The notes under the pieces were generated by a model. That model was given only the letters and a program-made list of their open reading frames with translations, was not told the origin of the DNA and ran no database searches. Made by a program: the position numbers and the translations under genes. DNA of 64,000 nucleotides from Ignavibacteriales bacterium. Its GTDB lineage: Bacteria; Bacteroidota; Ignavibacteria; Ignavibacteriales; Melioribacteraceae. This document shows positions 1 through 8,556 of the stretch, in pieces (position 1 is the stretch's first letter; each line of letters starts with the position of its first letter). Location of the stretch: assembly GCA_020635275.1 (NCBI GenBank), contig JACKAA010000002.1, forward strand, positions 434,001-498,000, written 5' to 3'.

Positions 1-1
1 G

Positions 2-265
2 GTTAAACCTTCAATTTTAAAAAAATATAGCCAGCCTCAGCCGTTAAAATTCAAGGCTATTCTTAAAAACGATATTAAAAAGAATGATACCAAAAGACAT
101 TTTGTTAGTGGAATAATTGATGTTAATAAAAATGAAGTTATAACACATTCCTCACAATCTTCCGGAAATCTTGCCGGATTCAGTAAATCTAACTGTCTTG
201 TAGAAATTAATGAGAAAACCTTAAATCCAAAAAATGGGGATATTGTTGAATGTATTATGATATAA
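2..265 (+). CDS. moeA: Molybdopterin molybdenumtransferase MoeA, C-terminal end (partial)
   Basis: Only the last 87 codons lie in the window; the frame is open from base 2. MoeA inserts molybdate into adenylylated molybdopterin in the cytoplasm. The visible part matches the C-terminal beta-barrel domain: a stretch reading SQSSGNLAGFSKSNCLVEI followed by a terminal GDIVECIMI. The SQSSG/LA..N.L motif is characteristic of domain IV of MoeA. The stop codon overlaps the start of mobA by 16 bases, so the two cofactor genes are translationally coupled. Identification rests on this one domain, because the catalytic domain is outside the window. Confidence 0.85.
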   Translation, partial: VKPSILKKYSQPQPLKFKAILKNDIKKNDTKRHFVSGIIDVNKNEVITHSSQSSGNLAGFSKSNCLVEINEKTLNPKNGDIVECIMI

Positions 266-876
266 CAGGAATTATACTTGCCGGCGGAAAAAGCACTCGC
301 ATGGGAGAAAATAAGGCCCTTTTAGAGATTAATGGAATAACTGTAATCGAGCATATTAAAAACTTAATGACCCCTATTTTTAATAAATTAATTTTAATAA
401 CAAACACTCCTGATGAATATAAATTTTTAGGATTACAGATATTTACTGACATATACGAACAAAAAGGTCCGCTAACTGGTATACATTCGGGATTAGTTAA
501 TTCTGAAACTGACGATAATTTTATAATTTCATGTGATATTCCTTTGTTGAATAAATCTATAATTAAATTTATCTGCGAGTATAAAACTGAACATCCAATC
601 ACTGTCTGTAAAGCTGACGGTTTTATTCAACAGTTAGCCGGGAAATATTCAAAATCATTAATTACTTCTGCTGAAGAAATATTAAAATCAAATGAGAATG
701 AAACTCGAGATGTCAATCAGAAAAAAAGAAAGTGCAGTGTTCTAACAATTTTGGATAAATGCGGAGCTGAAATTATTAATGCAGAGGAATTAATTATTTA
801 CAAGCAGCATATGTTTTTCAATATGAATCGACCCGAAGATTACAATTGGATTCTTAAAAATGCTGAATTTAGTTAG
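250..876 (+). CDS. mobA: Molybdenum cofactor guanylyltransferase MobA
   Basis: A 208-residue protein that transfers GMP from GTP to molybdopterin to form the guanine dinucleotide cofactor. The N-terminus carries the nucleotidyltransferase signature LAGGKSTRMG at about residues 10-19, with KALL following. A D-x-x-x-x-x-GPLTGIHSGL segment lies near residue 67 and the metal-binding region SCDIPLL near residue 94, as expected for MobA. Length is normal for the family. The start codon lies inside the end of moeA, so the pair forms an operon. The 3' end overlaps the convergent DUF4922 gene by 8 bases. A short MoaC/MobB-type fusion is not present. Confidence 0.92.
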   Translation: MYYDITGIILAGGKSTRMGENKALLEINGITVIEHIKNLMTPIFNKLILITNTPDEYKFLGLQIFTDIYEQKGPLTGIHSGLVNSETDDNFIISCDIPLLNKSIIKFICEYKTEHPITVCKADGFIQQLAGKYSKSLITSAEEILKSNENETRDVNQKKRKCSVLTILDKCGAEIINAEELIIYKQHMFFNMNRPEDYNWILKNAEFS

Positions 877-1876
877 ATATCATTAATTTAACTTTTCTAA
901 ATTTTTCATCATTAAAACTCACCTGAGAAAAAATATTCTTAATCTCTGTTTCAGTTAAAATTTCAAAATCTTCAATTCTCGGAGTAATTAGCAAGCCCAT
1001 CATATCAACAGAAGCCGGACTAATTAATCTTTTAGCGTTATCGTCCATAAAGTATTGATTTGGACGATGTTTTTCTCTTGGGAAAATAAATATCTGCCAA
1101 ACTTCATTATCATTACCGCAGATAATATTTAGCATCGGTTCGCTATTTATGTTCTCAAGACTTTTTAGTGCGTCGTATAATTTATTAAATTCTTTTTTTA
1201 TTATCTCTTTTTCTGAGGATTGCAAATAGATAAATTTTGCAAGATCATGCTGAACAATATCAACTTTTACAGGCGAATCAATTCGAATATTAGTTGAATA
1301 TTTTTCAATCAACATTTTTATATTTTCTTCTAATGGAGTTGAGTTTTTTAATCCGGCTTGAAAATGTAAATGATCCGGCGCCGAAGCTCCGCATTGAGGT
1401 CCATTATAAAAAACAAAAAAGTTATCACCAAGATCCTTGGATAATTCCATAAAATCATCTAAAACATGCTCTATATTTTGAGGTGTGTGCAAATAAGTAG
1501 GAATAGTTAAATGCTGCTTGAAAATAGGAAACGGATTACAGAGAATAACATACTTATTTTTATAATCAATTCCCTTTTGGTTACTTGGCAAATTCTGCGG
1601 ACACAAAAAACATTTTCTGTTTTCAATACTTTTTTTATCAACTTTTGCAGATGTTGAGGTTATTCTGGATGGATTAAATTGTGTTCGAATATAATAATCA
1701 CTAAAATCATATTTTTTTATTTGAACATCGTTTAATGCATTAAAATTATTTTTAACTAAATCCCAATTTTCTTTTTGATGTTTTAATAATGATTCAGCTT
1801 TTTGAGATAGGTTATCAATTTCACCATATTCCAATAATTCATTATCAGATATGATAATATCTCTATTTATATTCAT
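869..1876 (-). CDS. DUF4922 / HIT-like nucleotidyl phosphorylase-type protein
   Basis: A 335-residue soluble protein without signal peptide. The central segment QCGASAPDHLHFQAG (about residues 161-175) carries a His-x-His-x-Gln motif typical of the HIT/GalT superfamily (nucleotide phosphorylases and nucleotidyl transferases such as GDP-glucose or Ap4A phosphorylase). Upstream is a Cys pair in RKCFLCPQNLP and a segment HLTIPTYLHTPQ that fits the first conserved strand. I place it with the DUF4922 proteins of Bacteroidota. It is 14 bases downstream of a glycosyltransferase on the same strand, so a role in sugar-nucleotide turnover is plausible. The actual substrate is not visible from sequence. 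Confidence 0.7.
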   Translation of the reverse strand: MNINRDIIISDNELLEYGEIDNLSQKAESLLKHQKENWDLVKNNFNALNDVQIKKYDFSDYYIRTQFNPSRITSTSAKVDKKSIENRKCFLCPQNLPSNQKGIDYKNKYVILCNPFPIFKQHLTIPTYLHTPQNIEHVLDDFMELSKDLGDNFFVFYNGPQCGASAPDHLHFQAGLKNSTPLEENIKMLIEKYSTNIRIDSPVKVDIVQHDLAKFIYLQSSEKEIIKKEFNKLYDALKSLENINSEPMLNIICGNDNEVWQIFIFPREKHRPNQYFMDDNAKRLISPASVDMMGLLITPRIEDFEILTETEIKNIFSQVSFNDEKFRKVKLMISN

Positions 1877-1890
1877 TCAAAATCCAAATT

Positions 1891-3345
1891 CTAATTTTTA
1901 TTTTTTAATTGTCTGGCAATCACTTCAAAAGTTCTAATTTTGTCTTTGTAAAAATTATTGATATTTACTTTATCAATTTCTAAAGCTGCATCGGAATTTC
2001 CTTCCCATCTTCTGCACAAATAAATAGGATCATAAATTCTTCCTATTTGATAATTTCTTGAAATTTCTAAACCGACAGCATAATCTTCGCCATAACTAAC
2101 ATTAGGAATTTTTACTTCTCTTAAAACCGGCGTATAAAAAGCGCGGGGAGCTCCCAATCCATTAATTCTGAGTGCGTTGTTTCTGCCATTTTCCGGAGTC
2201 CATTCCTTATGATCAATTAGTCCGGGAGGAATTTCATTTAGCTGAAAATCTGTTAACTTATAAGATCCAATAACCATTGCACATTTTTCTTCGCGGAATT
2301 TTTCAACAATTTTTTGAACAGTATTTTCATCAAAATAAATATCATCGCTATCAAGTTGAATTGCAAATCTGCCGCAATTTTTATTCATTACTGCTTCTGT
2401 CCAGCATCCGCCAATTTGTAAATCTTTTCTTTCAGGAATTAAATGATATAATCTTCCATCCGACTCTGCAATTTTTTTAATGGTTTCTGTTGTTCCATCT
2501 GTAGAATGATTATCAACAACAATTAAGTTGAAATTAAAATCTGTATTTTGCTTTAAAACTGATTGGATTGCATCAGCAATAGTTTTTACTCTATTTCTTA
2601 CCGGAATAATTACAGAAGCCTCAAATTCAAATTCCTCATAATTAAATGATATTTCATCAAAATTTGGCTCAAGGTATGCACCAATTTTCTGTAAATGATT
2701 TGAAACAGCCTGCTCCATTTCAACTTGTACTTTTCTGTTTTTGGGATCAACATAATCAAATTGTTTTTCTCCGGATTTACGATTATCTGTTTCAATTGCA
2801 GAATATAAAAATTCCGGTATTCGAATTATGGAATTATTTTGAGAAATTTTTAACCGTATGTCATAAAGTCCGGCTGTTTCAAAATTACTATCTGAAACTT
2901 TTACGGCTTCCTTTAATGCCTGAGTTCTAAATAATAAAACGGAACCAAAATTAAAATCATCTCTTAAGCTTCCAATTTGGTATTCAATAACGGGATGCTT
3001 CTGAATTTTGTTTTCTTTCTCTTCATAATAATCTGAATACACAATTCCCGCATTAGTATTTTGAGCTATGTTTAAAAACCTTTCAACGCCATAGCTTCCC
3101 ATATCAATAAAAGTGTCTTTAGTAATAAAAAGTATATAATCAGATTCTGCATGTTCTGAAATTTTTGAAATTGTATTTGAAGAATAAAGGTTATCAATAA
3201 ATACAATTTCAAATTCCTCATTTTTTGTTGAACCATTTAAAGAATATATTTTATTCACATAGGTACATTTTTTAATGGCATTTGCTGTTTTTAAAAAATT
3301 ATCATTAGTAAAATTTGGTATAAAAACATCTAATTTAATATTCAA
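1891..3345 (-). CDS. Two-domain family 2 glycosyltransferase
   Basis: A 484-residue cytoplasmic protein with two GT-A-like halves. The C-terminal half (from about residue 242) is canonical: ASVIIPVRNRVKTIADAIQS, then NLIVVDNHSTDGT and a D-x-D type LDSDDIYFD near residue 333. The N-terminal half (1-235) keeps the fold-like FIPNFTNDNF start and a YSDYYEE segment, but its metal motif is less clear. It may be a degenerate or different-specificity domain. It is the first gene of a two-gene unit with the downstream DUF4922 protein. The acceptor is unknown. The 226-base upstream gap separates it from a divergent outer-membrane protein gene. Confidence 0.8.
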   Translation of the reverse strand: MNIKLDVFIPNFTNDNFLKTANAIKKCTYVNKIYSLNGSTKNEEFEIVFIDNLYSSNTISKISEHAESDYILFITKDTFIDMGSYGVERFLNIAQNTNAGIVYSDYYEEKENKIQKHPVIEYQIGSLRDDFNFGSVLLFRTQALKEAVKVSDSNFETAGLYDIRLKISQNNSIIRIPEFLYSAIETDNRKSGEKQFDYVDPKNRKVQVEMEQAVSNHLQKIGAYLEPNFDEISFNYEEFEFEASVIIPVRNRVKTIADAIQSVLKQNTDFNFNLIVVDNHSTDGTTETIKKIAESDGRLYHLIPERKDLQIGGCWTEAVMNKNCGRFAIQLDSDDIYFDENTVQKIVEKFREEKCAMVIGSYKLTDFQLNEIPPGLIDHKEWTPENGRNNALRINGLGAPRAFYTPVLREVKIPNVSYGEDYAVGLEISRNYQIGRIYDPIYLCRRWEGNSDAALEIDKVNINNFYKDKIRTFEVIARQLKNKN

Positions 3346-3488
3346 ACTAAGCTCCTAACAAATAAATTTTAAAAATACTTCTTTGTAATAAAGTTTTTTT
3401 CAATGATATTAGTCACATATTTTTTGGTTCAAGTTGTGCAATTTAGTAAAAATTAATTTATTATTAATTGTTAAAGCTATAGCAATTA

Positions 3489-3516
3489 TTGACAAATATA
3501 AAATTATTGCTATTTT
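3489..3516 (+). promoter_or_regulatory. Candidate sigma-70-like promoter
   Basis: TTGACA (3489-3494), a 16-base spacer and TATTTT (3511-3516) lie 55 bases ahead of the outer-membrane protein start. The -35 box is a perfect match and the -10 box matches TATAAT at four of six positions. In AT-rich DNA the -10 is weak evidence, and Bacteroidota-type -33/-7 boxes are an alternative. Confidence 0.3.
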
Positions 3517-3571
3517 AGGATATTAAGTATTTTAAATTCTTTCTTTATTATTCACAAACAGGAGAACATTT

Positions 3572-4123
3572 ATGAAAAAAGTAGTGGCTATTTTAGCAGT
3601 TTTATTTCTATTTATGGGAACAGTTAACGCTCAACAAGGACAAATGCATTTAGGCGCTGGTCTTGAATTAGGCTTACCAATAGGCGATTGGAGTGACGCT
3701 GCTGGAACAGGTATTGGTGGAACAGCTAGATTTGAATATGCATTTAATTCTCAAATAGTTGGTATGTTAACTGCTGGTTATATTTCATTTGGTGGTGATG
3801 AAGTTGGTGGTTTTTCATATAGCTATTCTGCAATTCCATTTTTACCTGGTGTTAAATATTATTTTCAACCTGGACTTTATGGAATGGCTGAATTAGGTTT
3901 ACACTTTTTCTCAGTTGACATTGAATACCCTGAAGGTTTTGGTTCATTCTTTGCAGTTGATGGTTCATCATCAAGTTCAGAATTTTCTTTATGTTTAGGC
4001 GCTGGTTATGAAACAAAAGTTGGTGATAACCTAATTTTAGATGCAAACGTGAAATTTGCTGTTGTTAGCAATGCAAATTATTTAGGTGCTCGTGTTGGTG
4101 TTAAAATGCCTATCGGCAACTAA
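3572..4123 (+). CDS. Outer-membrane beta-barrel protein (OmpA/PorT-like barrel)
   Basis: A 183-residue protein with a clear Sec signal peptide (MKKVVAILAVLFLFMGTVNAQ, predicted cleavage near residue 20). The mature part is rich in Gly, alternating aromatic/hydrophobic strands and ends in a VGVKMPIGN strand. This resembles small eight-stranded barrels of the OmpA/opacity type: GAGLELGLPIGDWSD, TARFEYAFNSQIVGMLTAGY, LCLGAGYETKVGDNLILDANVKF. A good ribosome site (AGGAGA) precedes the start. It is a single-gene unit, with its own candidate promoter and a strong terminator. No ligand or partner can be read from the sequence; a structural or adhesion role is a guess. Confidence 0.75.
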   Translation: MKKVVAILAVLFLFMGTVNAQQGQMHLGAGLELGLPIGDWSDAAGTGIGGTARFEYAFNSQIVGMLTAGYISFGGDEVGGFSYSYSAIPFLPGVKYYFQPGLYGMAELGLHFFSVDIEYPEGFGSFFAVDGSSSSSEFSLCLGAGYETKVGDNLILDANVKFAVVSNANYLGARVGVKMPIGN

Positions 4124-4147
4124 TATATTTTTCATATGAATTATTAA

Positions 4148-4177
4148 AGGCAATACATAATTGTATTGCCTTTTTTG
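4148..4177 (+). terminator. Rho-independent terminator
   Basis: Stem AAGGCAATACA / TGTATTGCCTT with a four-base loop (4159-4162), followed by a T-run (TTTTTTG). It ends the + strand outer-membrane gene. On the other strand the following T-run is weaker, so it may act only partly for the convergent lipoprotein gene at 4192. Confidence 0.85.
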
Positions 4178-4191
4178 TTTTAAATAATCAT

Positions 4192-4605
4192 TTAAGGTAC
4201 TGTATAATTTGTTGTTACATTAAATGCTTGATTATTGCTTGCAATAGTTCCTTCAAATTGAAATGTCCACTGCTGACCACTTGCCACTCCGGTATATTCT
4301 TCTAAACCAACAGCTTCATTAGCATTATAAATTGTTGTACCATCTCCGGTTAATACATCATTAAAGCTCTGTGCAGGTAAACTTATTGTTACTTTAGTAA
4401 TTTTAATTGCTACACTTGGAGTAGCTGTAAAAATTATTCCCCCTTGATTCCCATTTGCCGTACCAATTGTAAATGTTACATTGCCTGTTCCACCGCTTGT
4501 TCCTCCAGTACCAAATGGATCTGTCACAGTACCACCGGAATCTTCACTACACCCAATTAGTACAATAAATAGAAATCCTATTAATATTGCTAATAACTTT
4601 TTCAT
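4192..4605 (-). CDS. Small lipoprotein with single copy of a repeated beta-rich domain
   Basis: A 137-residue predicted lipoprotein. The lipobox is VLIGC (Cys about residue 19), followed by an Asp-rich/Gly-Thr linker with TDPFGTGG. Residues 42-137 form a beta-rich domain with the pattern GGIIFTATPSVAIKITKV, then GDGTTIYNANEAVGLEEYTG, then SGQQWTFQFEGT and a terminal TNYTVP. The same domain recurs at 6445 (two copies), 8028 and 19178. The product at 19178 is almost the same protein. It follows a PorT-like barrel gene by 11 bases, the same pairing as at 19178/19615, which suggests a barrel-lipoprotein complex. I do not recognise the domain. Confidence 0.8.
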   Translation of the reverse strand: MKKLLAILIGFLFIVLIGCSEDSGGTVTDPFGTGGTSGGTGNVTFTIGTANGNQGGIIFTATPSVAIKITKVTISLPAQSFNDVLTGDGTTIYNANEAVGLEEYTGVASGQQWTFQFEGTIASNNQAFNVTTNYTVP

Positions 4606-4616
4606 TCCTACACCTT

Positions 4617-5246
4617 TTAATTTATTCTAAATTTTACTGATACACCTAGCTTAAGAGATAATGTGCTGTTGCTAGTTCCGGGAAAATCAAATGTATCTGT
4701 AATTGGAACATATACCATCATATCACTTCCCAAAGCAACTGTTTCTGACAATTTGAAATTATAGCCTGTGCCGGCCGCAATATCAAATTTCATGGAATTT
4801 GTTTCCAAATCTAAAGTAGTTACAACCGGATTTTGGCCAGTTGCCGATTGTGTTCGTTCACCGCTTGAGCTTATCTTAACGCCAACAGAAAATCCTGCGA
4901 GCATATAAAAACCGCTGAATTCAGCTTTGAATAATGGATCGATTGTTAAGTATGCAAGAGAAAGTGAAGTTTCTGTAGTTACATTATTATTAGTCTGGTC
5001 ATTTGAAAAATTTTTCATATCAAATACTGTTAGATTAGTTACCAGACCTAACACTGGACTAAAAGATAAATCGACTGTACCGCCAATTCCAATTCCAACA
5101 CCATTCCAAGTTCCGGTTAGTCCATCCTGATTGTAAATATTTAAATTGCCTGATAATCGCGGACCAATTTTTACTCCTTGGGCAAACATCGATGCTGAAA
5201 AAGAGATTAAGAGTAATATGACTGCAGAAGTGAATAATTTTTTCAT
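4617..5246 (-). CDS. PorT-like outer-membrane beta-barrel protein
   Basis: A 209-residue protein with signal peptide (MKKLFTSAVILLLISFSAS, cleavage near AQG) and mature start VKIGPRLSGNLNIYNQDG. Alternating hydrophobic strands, central Gly/Ser-rich loops (SSGERTQSATGQ) and the last strand LKLGVSVKFRIN fit the PorT family/outer membrane protein beta-barrel type. It is a close paralogue of the product at 19615-20244, with identical long stretches such as LTVFDMKNFSN and YLTIDPLFKAEFSGFYML. The partner lipoprotein gene follows 11 bases downstream. Unlike the paralogue, its upstream region lacks the CGCATGTA element. Confidence 0.8.
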   Translation of the reverse strand: MKKLFTSAVILLLISFSASMFAQGVKIGPRLSGNLNIYNQDGLTGTWNGVGIGIGGTVDLSFSPVLGLVTNLTVFDMKNFSNDQTNNNVTTETSLSLAYLTIDPLFKAEFSGFYMLAGFSVGVKISSSGERTQSATGQNPVVTTLDLETNSMKFDIAAGTGYNFKLSETVALGSDMMVYVPITDTFDFPGTSNSTLSLKLGVSVKFRIN

Positions 5247-5293
5247 TTTGTTCTCCTTTATTTATGGGTTAATATTATTTTCATAAAACAGAT

Positions 5294-6421
5294 TTATTGA
5301 GGAAATCTTTTTCTAATTTGACTTCTTTTATAATCTGATCTATTTAGATTTATATCTATGTTTGGATTATAATCCTCGTTATCTGTATAAATAACATCTC
5401 CGCTTTCATTTACCCATCTATGTTTCCATTGGTTTGTTCCAACTTCTACTTCATTTGTATATGGATTTACATATTCTTCTTTTTCAGTCAGAGTCAAGTA
5501 CATATCATTATTAATCTCTGAATTTGTTTTTTGTCTGTGTTCAGTTATCTCTCTGCCAATTCTTTCAATTTCTTTTTGAGTATTAGCTGCAATTTCTCCC
5601 CGTATTGCCTGTCCTTTTATTTCACCAATTAGCCATTGAAGATTAATTTTTACCGAATTTTGAATTACACTAAAAACCGGTTCCCATTTTTTTATTTCTT
5701 CTTGAGGTGTTCTAATTAAAAATGTTTCTTTATTTCCCCACATACCAGCACCAAGCTGTCCCCAATTTTCAATAATTGAAAAAATCCATTCCTCATATTT
5801 TTTATTATTTTCTGAATACGTGATTTTTACTAGAGCTGCGTCGTAACTCATTGTTGAATAGGGTACTAATTGTTTAACACGCACGGTGTAATTTTGAGCA
5901 ACATTATTTAATACTTGAGATTCAATTACATTATAATTTAATATACTGGGATGTGTATAATTGAAAATAACTTTTCTTATAAAATCTTTTGCAGAAGGAA
6001 TATTCATTACTGTCATTCCCTGATAGTTACTTCCTTCAGGAAACAATCCCATTTGACCAGCTGGACTATATCTAGCATCAAAAAACAGTACATCCGGAAG
6101 CCATCTAATCATTACGCTTCCTTCATTATCTTTCTTAACGGAAAAATCTAATTTAGCTGCAATTGATTGCGAAGGCCCGCCTTGTGTTAACGGATCAACT
6201 CTAAAAATTCCTCCTTCTAATTTCCATCCTTTGGGAATTAGCAAACTGAAAGCATTTTCTTTTGGTTCTTGTACTCTTTGAAAAATAACCGCATCTTCTA
6301 CATTATTTTTGCTTATAACTTTTTGAACTTTTGTTTGAATATTATTCTCATTGTTTTTCTCTTTATTTGCACAATGAGCAAAGAATGAAACAATGAACAA
6401 AACAAGAATTATGTTTTTCAT
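5294..6421 (-). CDS. Lipoprotein of unknown function
   Basis: A 375-residue predicted lipoprotein. The signal peptide ends in a FFAHC box (Cys about residue 17) followed by a charged NKEKNNENN linker. The mature protein starts with a segment of the type FQRVQEPKENAFSLLIPKGWKLEGGIFRV, then a mixed alpha/beta body, then a charged helix (about residues 270-300, KEIERIGREITEHRQ) and a C-terminal tail rich in Tyr, Asn and Arg. LLIPKGW resembles a segment found in PsbP/DcrB-like secreted proteins, but this is only a resemblance. It sits inside the minus-strand lipoprotein/barrel cluster. No function is assigned. Confidence 0.7.
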   Translation of the reverse strand: MKNIILVLFIVSFFAHCANKEKNNENNIQTKVQKVISKNNVEDAVIFQRVQEPKENAFSLLIPKGWKLEGGIFRVDPLTQGGPSQSIAAKLDFSVKKDNEGSVMIRWLPDVLFFDARYSPAGQMGLFPEGSNYQGMTVMNIPSAKDFIRKVIFNYTHPSILNYNVIESQVLNNVAQNYTVRVKQLVPYSTMSYDAALVKITYSENNKKYEEWIFSIIENWGQLGAGMWGNKETFLIRTPQEEIKKWEPVFSVIQNSVKINLQWLIGEIKGQAIRGEIAANTQKEIERIGREITEHRQKTNSEINNDMYLTLTEKEEYVNPYTNEVEVGTNQWKHRWVNESGDVIYTDNEDYNPNIDINLNRSDYKRSQIRKRFPQ

Positions 6422-6444
6422 TTTATTTTCCCATTAAATATCTT

Positions 6445-7152
6445 TTACGGAACTTTATATTTTGAAGTAACACTGTAACTTTGATTGTTACTAACAATTG
6501 TTCCGGTAAATGTAAATGACCAATCTTGTCCACTTTCAACTCCAGTATATCCGGCAAGAACATGCCAATTATTACCATTATAAACTGTTGTATTATCACC
6601 GGTAAGTTCGTCTGTGGCTCCACCCATCTCAACATTCACTTTTGTAATTTTTATATCAACACTTGGCTTAAAAAGAAATTGAACGCTTCCATCATTCCCG
6701 GGTTGAGAATTTATTTCAATGGTAACATTACTTGTGCCGCCAGTAAAATCTGCAGGAACTGTATAGTCAACCGATGCAACAAAATCATTATTGTTGCTTG
6801 CTATTTTTCCTGCAATCTTAAATGACCATTTATCTCTGGCTTCTGCATTATATACTGAGATTGAAAATCCTTCGGCAACTGTCATTACACTATTAATGTC
6901 ACCATCAATGCTGGAGGTTTGGCCATTTATTGTTCCATCTATTTTTGCAATTTTTACGTCAACGCTTGGTTTAAAATGAAAGTAAATACCGTGTTGCTGG
7001 TCTTGTTGAATACTTACTTGAAATGTAACGCTGCCAGAATTTCCATCACCAATTGAATTAATACCATTTGGATTTGTCACACCGCTTTCTTCTTTACAAC
7101 CAATAAAAAATGTGAATAAAAACATGAGCGATAAAATGATTAACTTCTTCAT
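6445..7152 (-). CDS. Lipoprotein with two tandem copies of the repeated beta-rich domain
   Basis: A 235-residue predicted lipoprotein (lipobox FFIGC, Cys about residue 19, then KEESGVTNPNG). Two copies of the domain seen at 4192 follow one another. Copy 1 is about residues 43-138, ending VDYTVP. Copy 2 is about residues 143-235, ending SKYKVP. Both keep the core pattern F.FKPSVD.KI.K, the mid Y..., and W.F...G.I.SNN. Copy 2 is closer to the single-domain lipoproteins (LAGYTGVESGQDWSFTFTGT). Domain duplication within the protein and dispersal among neighbours suggest a binding or structural module. No enzyme motif is visible. Confidence 0.8.
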   Translation of the reverse strand: MKKLIILSLMFLFTFFIGCKEESGVTNPNGINSIGDGNSGSVTFQVSIQQDQQHGIYFHFKPSVDVKIAKIDGTINGQTSSIDGDINSVMTVAEGFSISVYNAEARDKWSFKIAGKIASNNNDFVASVDYTVPADFTGGTSNVTIEINSQPGNDGSVQFLFKPSVDIKITKVNVEMGGATDELTGDNTTVYNGNNWHVLAGYTGVESGQDWSFTFTGTIVSNNQSYSVTSKYKVP

Positions 7153-7201
7153 GTTATTTTCTCCTCAAGTAAAATTTTATTGTTTTCATTTTTCCTCTAT
7201 T

Positions 7202-8014
7202 TTAAAAAGTGTAGCCCAATTTTATTCCAACAATGGTTCTATCAGATTCCGGTTGATGAAACCCTTGATCAAAAAATGATTTGCTAAATATTAAATAGTC
7301 GAAGATGACTGAAAAGTAAACGCCGTAAGTATTTGCACCTAATTCAGCATTCAAACCAATATTTGGCTGCGGCTCAAGATTAATTTCTTCGGGACCTTCA
7401 TGACCTCTTGCAGCAAGATTAATAAATTCATCTATCAGTAAAGGATATTCGCCAAGTATCTTAAAGAATATTTTTGCATTGGAAGAAAAACGCGTTGTAA
7501 AGGTGCACCCAAAATCAATGAGGAACATATCGTAAATTTCATTATATCCATATTGACCTCCATTATCTATATCTCTATCCCAAGATTCAAATTGAAAACC
7601 AAGTTCAGGAGAAAATGAAAAGTAGTAAGATGGATTAAAATCATAACCAATATTAAATGTAGATTCAAACCATTCATAAACTGTTTCGCTTTTGTAGGAT
7701 TCAAAATTTCCTGATACATCTTGTAAAAAACCATTATAATCAACAGTTCCATTATAGAAATAAGCTTCAGCATAAATAAACAAATCTAAATTTTGTGAAA
7801 ACTTAAATTTCGATTGAAAACCTCCACCATATAGATTGCCGTATTCTTCTAAATCCTGTACTGAATTATCATTGTATTCACCCCAGTAAAAATTTTTAAC
7901 AACAATTTGCGGAGTAATTTCAATAAGTTTTTTTGAGCTCTGACAAATGGCATTCTTATTAACTGAAGAAAGTAGCATTAGAAAGAATAACAGAAACGTA
8001 ATTTTTTGTTTCAT
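7202..8014 (-). CDS. Predicted outer-membrane barrel protein
   Basis: A 270-residue protein with a Sec signal (MKQKITFLLFFLMLLSSVNK, cleavage near CQS). The mature part is rich in aromatic residues and acidic turns, with alternating strands (GGFQSKFKFSQNLDLFIYAEAYFYN, YYFSFSPELGFQFES) and a terminal strand TIVGIKLGYTF ending in Phe, as outer-membrane barrels do. It lies 13 bases downstream of the 103-residue domain protein, so the two are probably co-transcribed. The family is not recognised. A porin-like or anchoring role is inference from composition alone. Confidence 0.65.
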   Translation of the reverse strand: MKQKITFLLFFLMLLSSVNKNAICQSSKKLIEITPQIVVKNFYWGEYNDNSVQDLEEYGNLYGGGFQSKFKFSQNLDLFIYAEAYFYNGTVDYNGFLQDVSGNFESYKSETVYEWFESTFNIGYDFNPSYYFSFSPELGFQFESWDRDIDNGGQYGYNEIYDMFLIDFGCTFTTRFSSNAKIFFKILGEYPLLIDEFINLAARGHEGPEEINLEPQPNIGLNAELGANTYGVYFSVIFDYLIFSKSFFDQGFHQPESDRTIVGIKLGYTF

Positions 8015-8027
8015 ATATCGACCAAAA

Positions 8028-8339
8028 TTATTTTATCAAATATTTTACTTTGCAGTTAAAGTGTGTTTCAGTTTCCATATCAAACCCGTTAAAAACAAAT
8101 TTCCACTTTTTGTATTTTATATCTTCATAGCCAGCTAACAAATACCACTGGTGTTTCAAATAAATTTCATTTTGGTCCGTGTAAATTTTATCTTCATCAT
8201 TATTTGCCAAAATTATTACATTAAGTTTGGTCACATTTTTATTTAACCTAAACCAGAATTCAGTTATGGATTTTTTCAAGTTGTTTTCTGTATGAAGCAT
8301 TGAAATTTTTATGTTACTCTGTTTGTTAAAAAAAGACAT
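8028..8339 (-). CDS. Signal-less divergent copy of the repeated beta-rich domain
   Basis: A 103-residue protein that I align by eye to the domain of the 4192 and 6445 lipoproteins. FWFRLNKNVTKLNVII corresponds to F.FKPSVDIKITKV. WYLLAGYEDIKYKKWKFVFNG corresponds to WHVLAGYTGVESGQDWSFTFTG. The terminal KVKYLIK corresponds to .SKYKVP. It has no signal peptide or lipobox. A stop codon lies four codons upstream in frame and no obvious signal sequence is present in other frames, so this is either a cytoplasmic form or an N-terminally reduced relative. It is probably the first gene of the minus-strand cluster ending at 4192. The ribosome site is poor. Confidence 0.6.
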   Translation of the reverse strand: MSFFNKQSNIKISMLHTENNLKKSITEFWFRLNKNVTKLNVIILANNDEDKIYTDQNEIYLKHQWYLLAGYEDIKYKKWKFVFNGFDMETETHFNCKVKYLIK

Positions 8340-8556
8340 TTTGTGTCGTTAGATATTTTTCAAGCAATTTTTTGCTTTTTTGATTTGAAATTGTCTTTAG
8401 CAAAGATAATTCGGCAGGAAAGGGTGGTCAACACTCAGCACCTTTCAATAACTTACAATAGACCCTACAATACCTTTCAAAGGGCTTTCTTAATAATTAA
8501 TAAGGTTTATAAGAAATGAGGATTTTCAACAAAAAAATGGAAGATAATTTTTTAGA

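Noticed and set aside
8340..8556. Possible small RNA or repeat: GAAAGG/CCTTTC inverted copies and repeated TACAATA words in the 217-base gap
   Set aside because: Stems are short with bulges, no T-run or promoter was found, and similar words occur by chance in AT-rich DNA.
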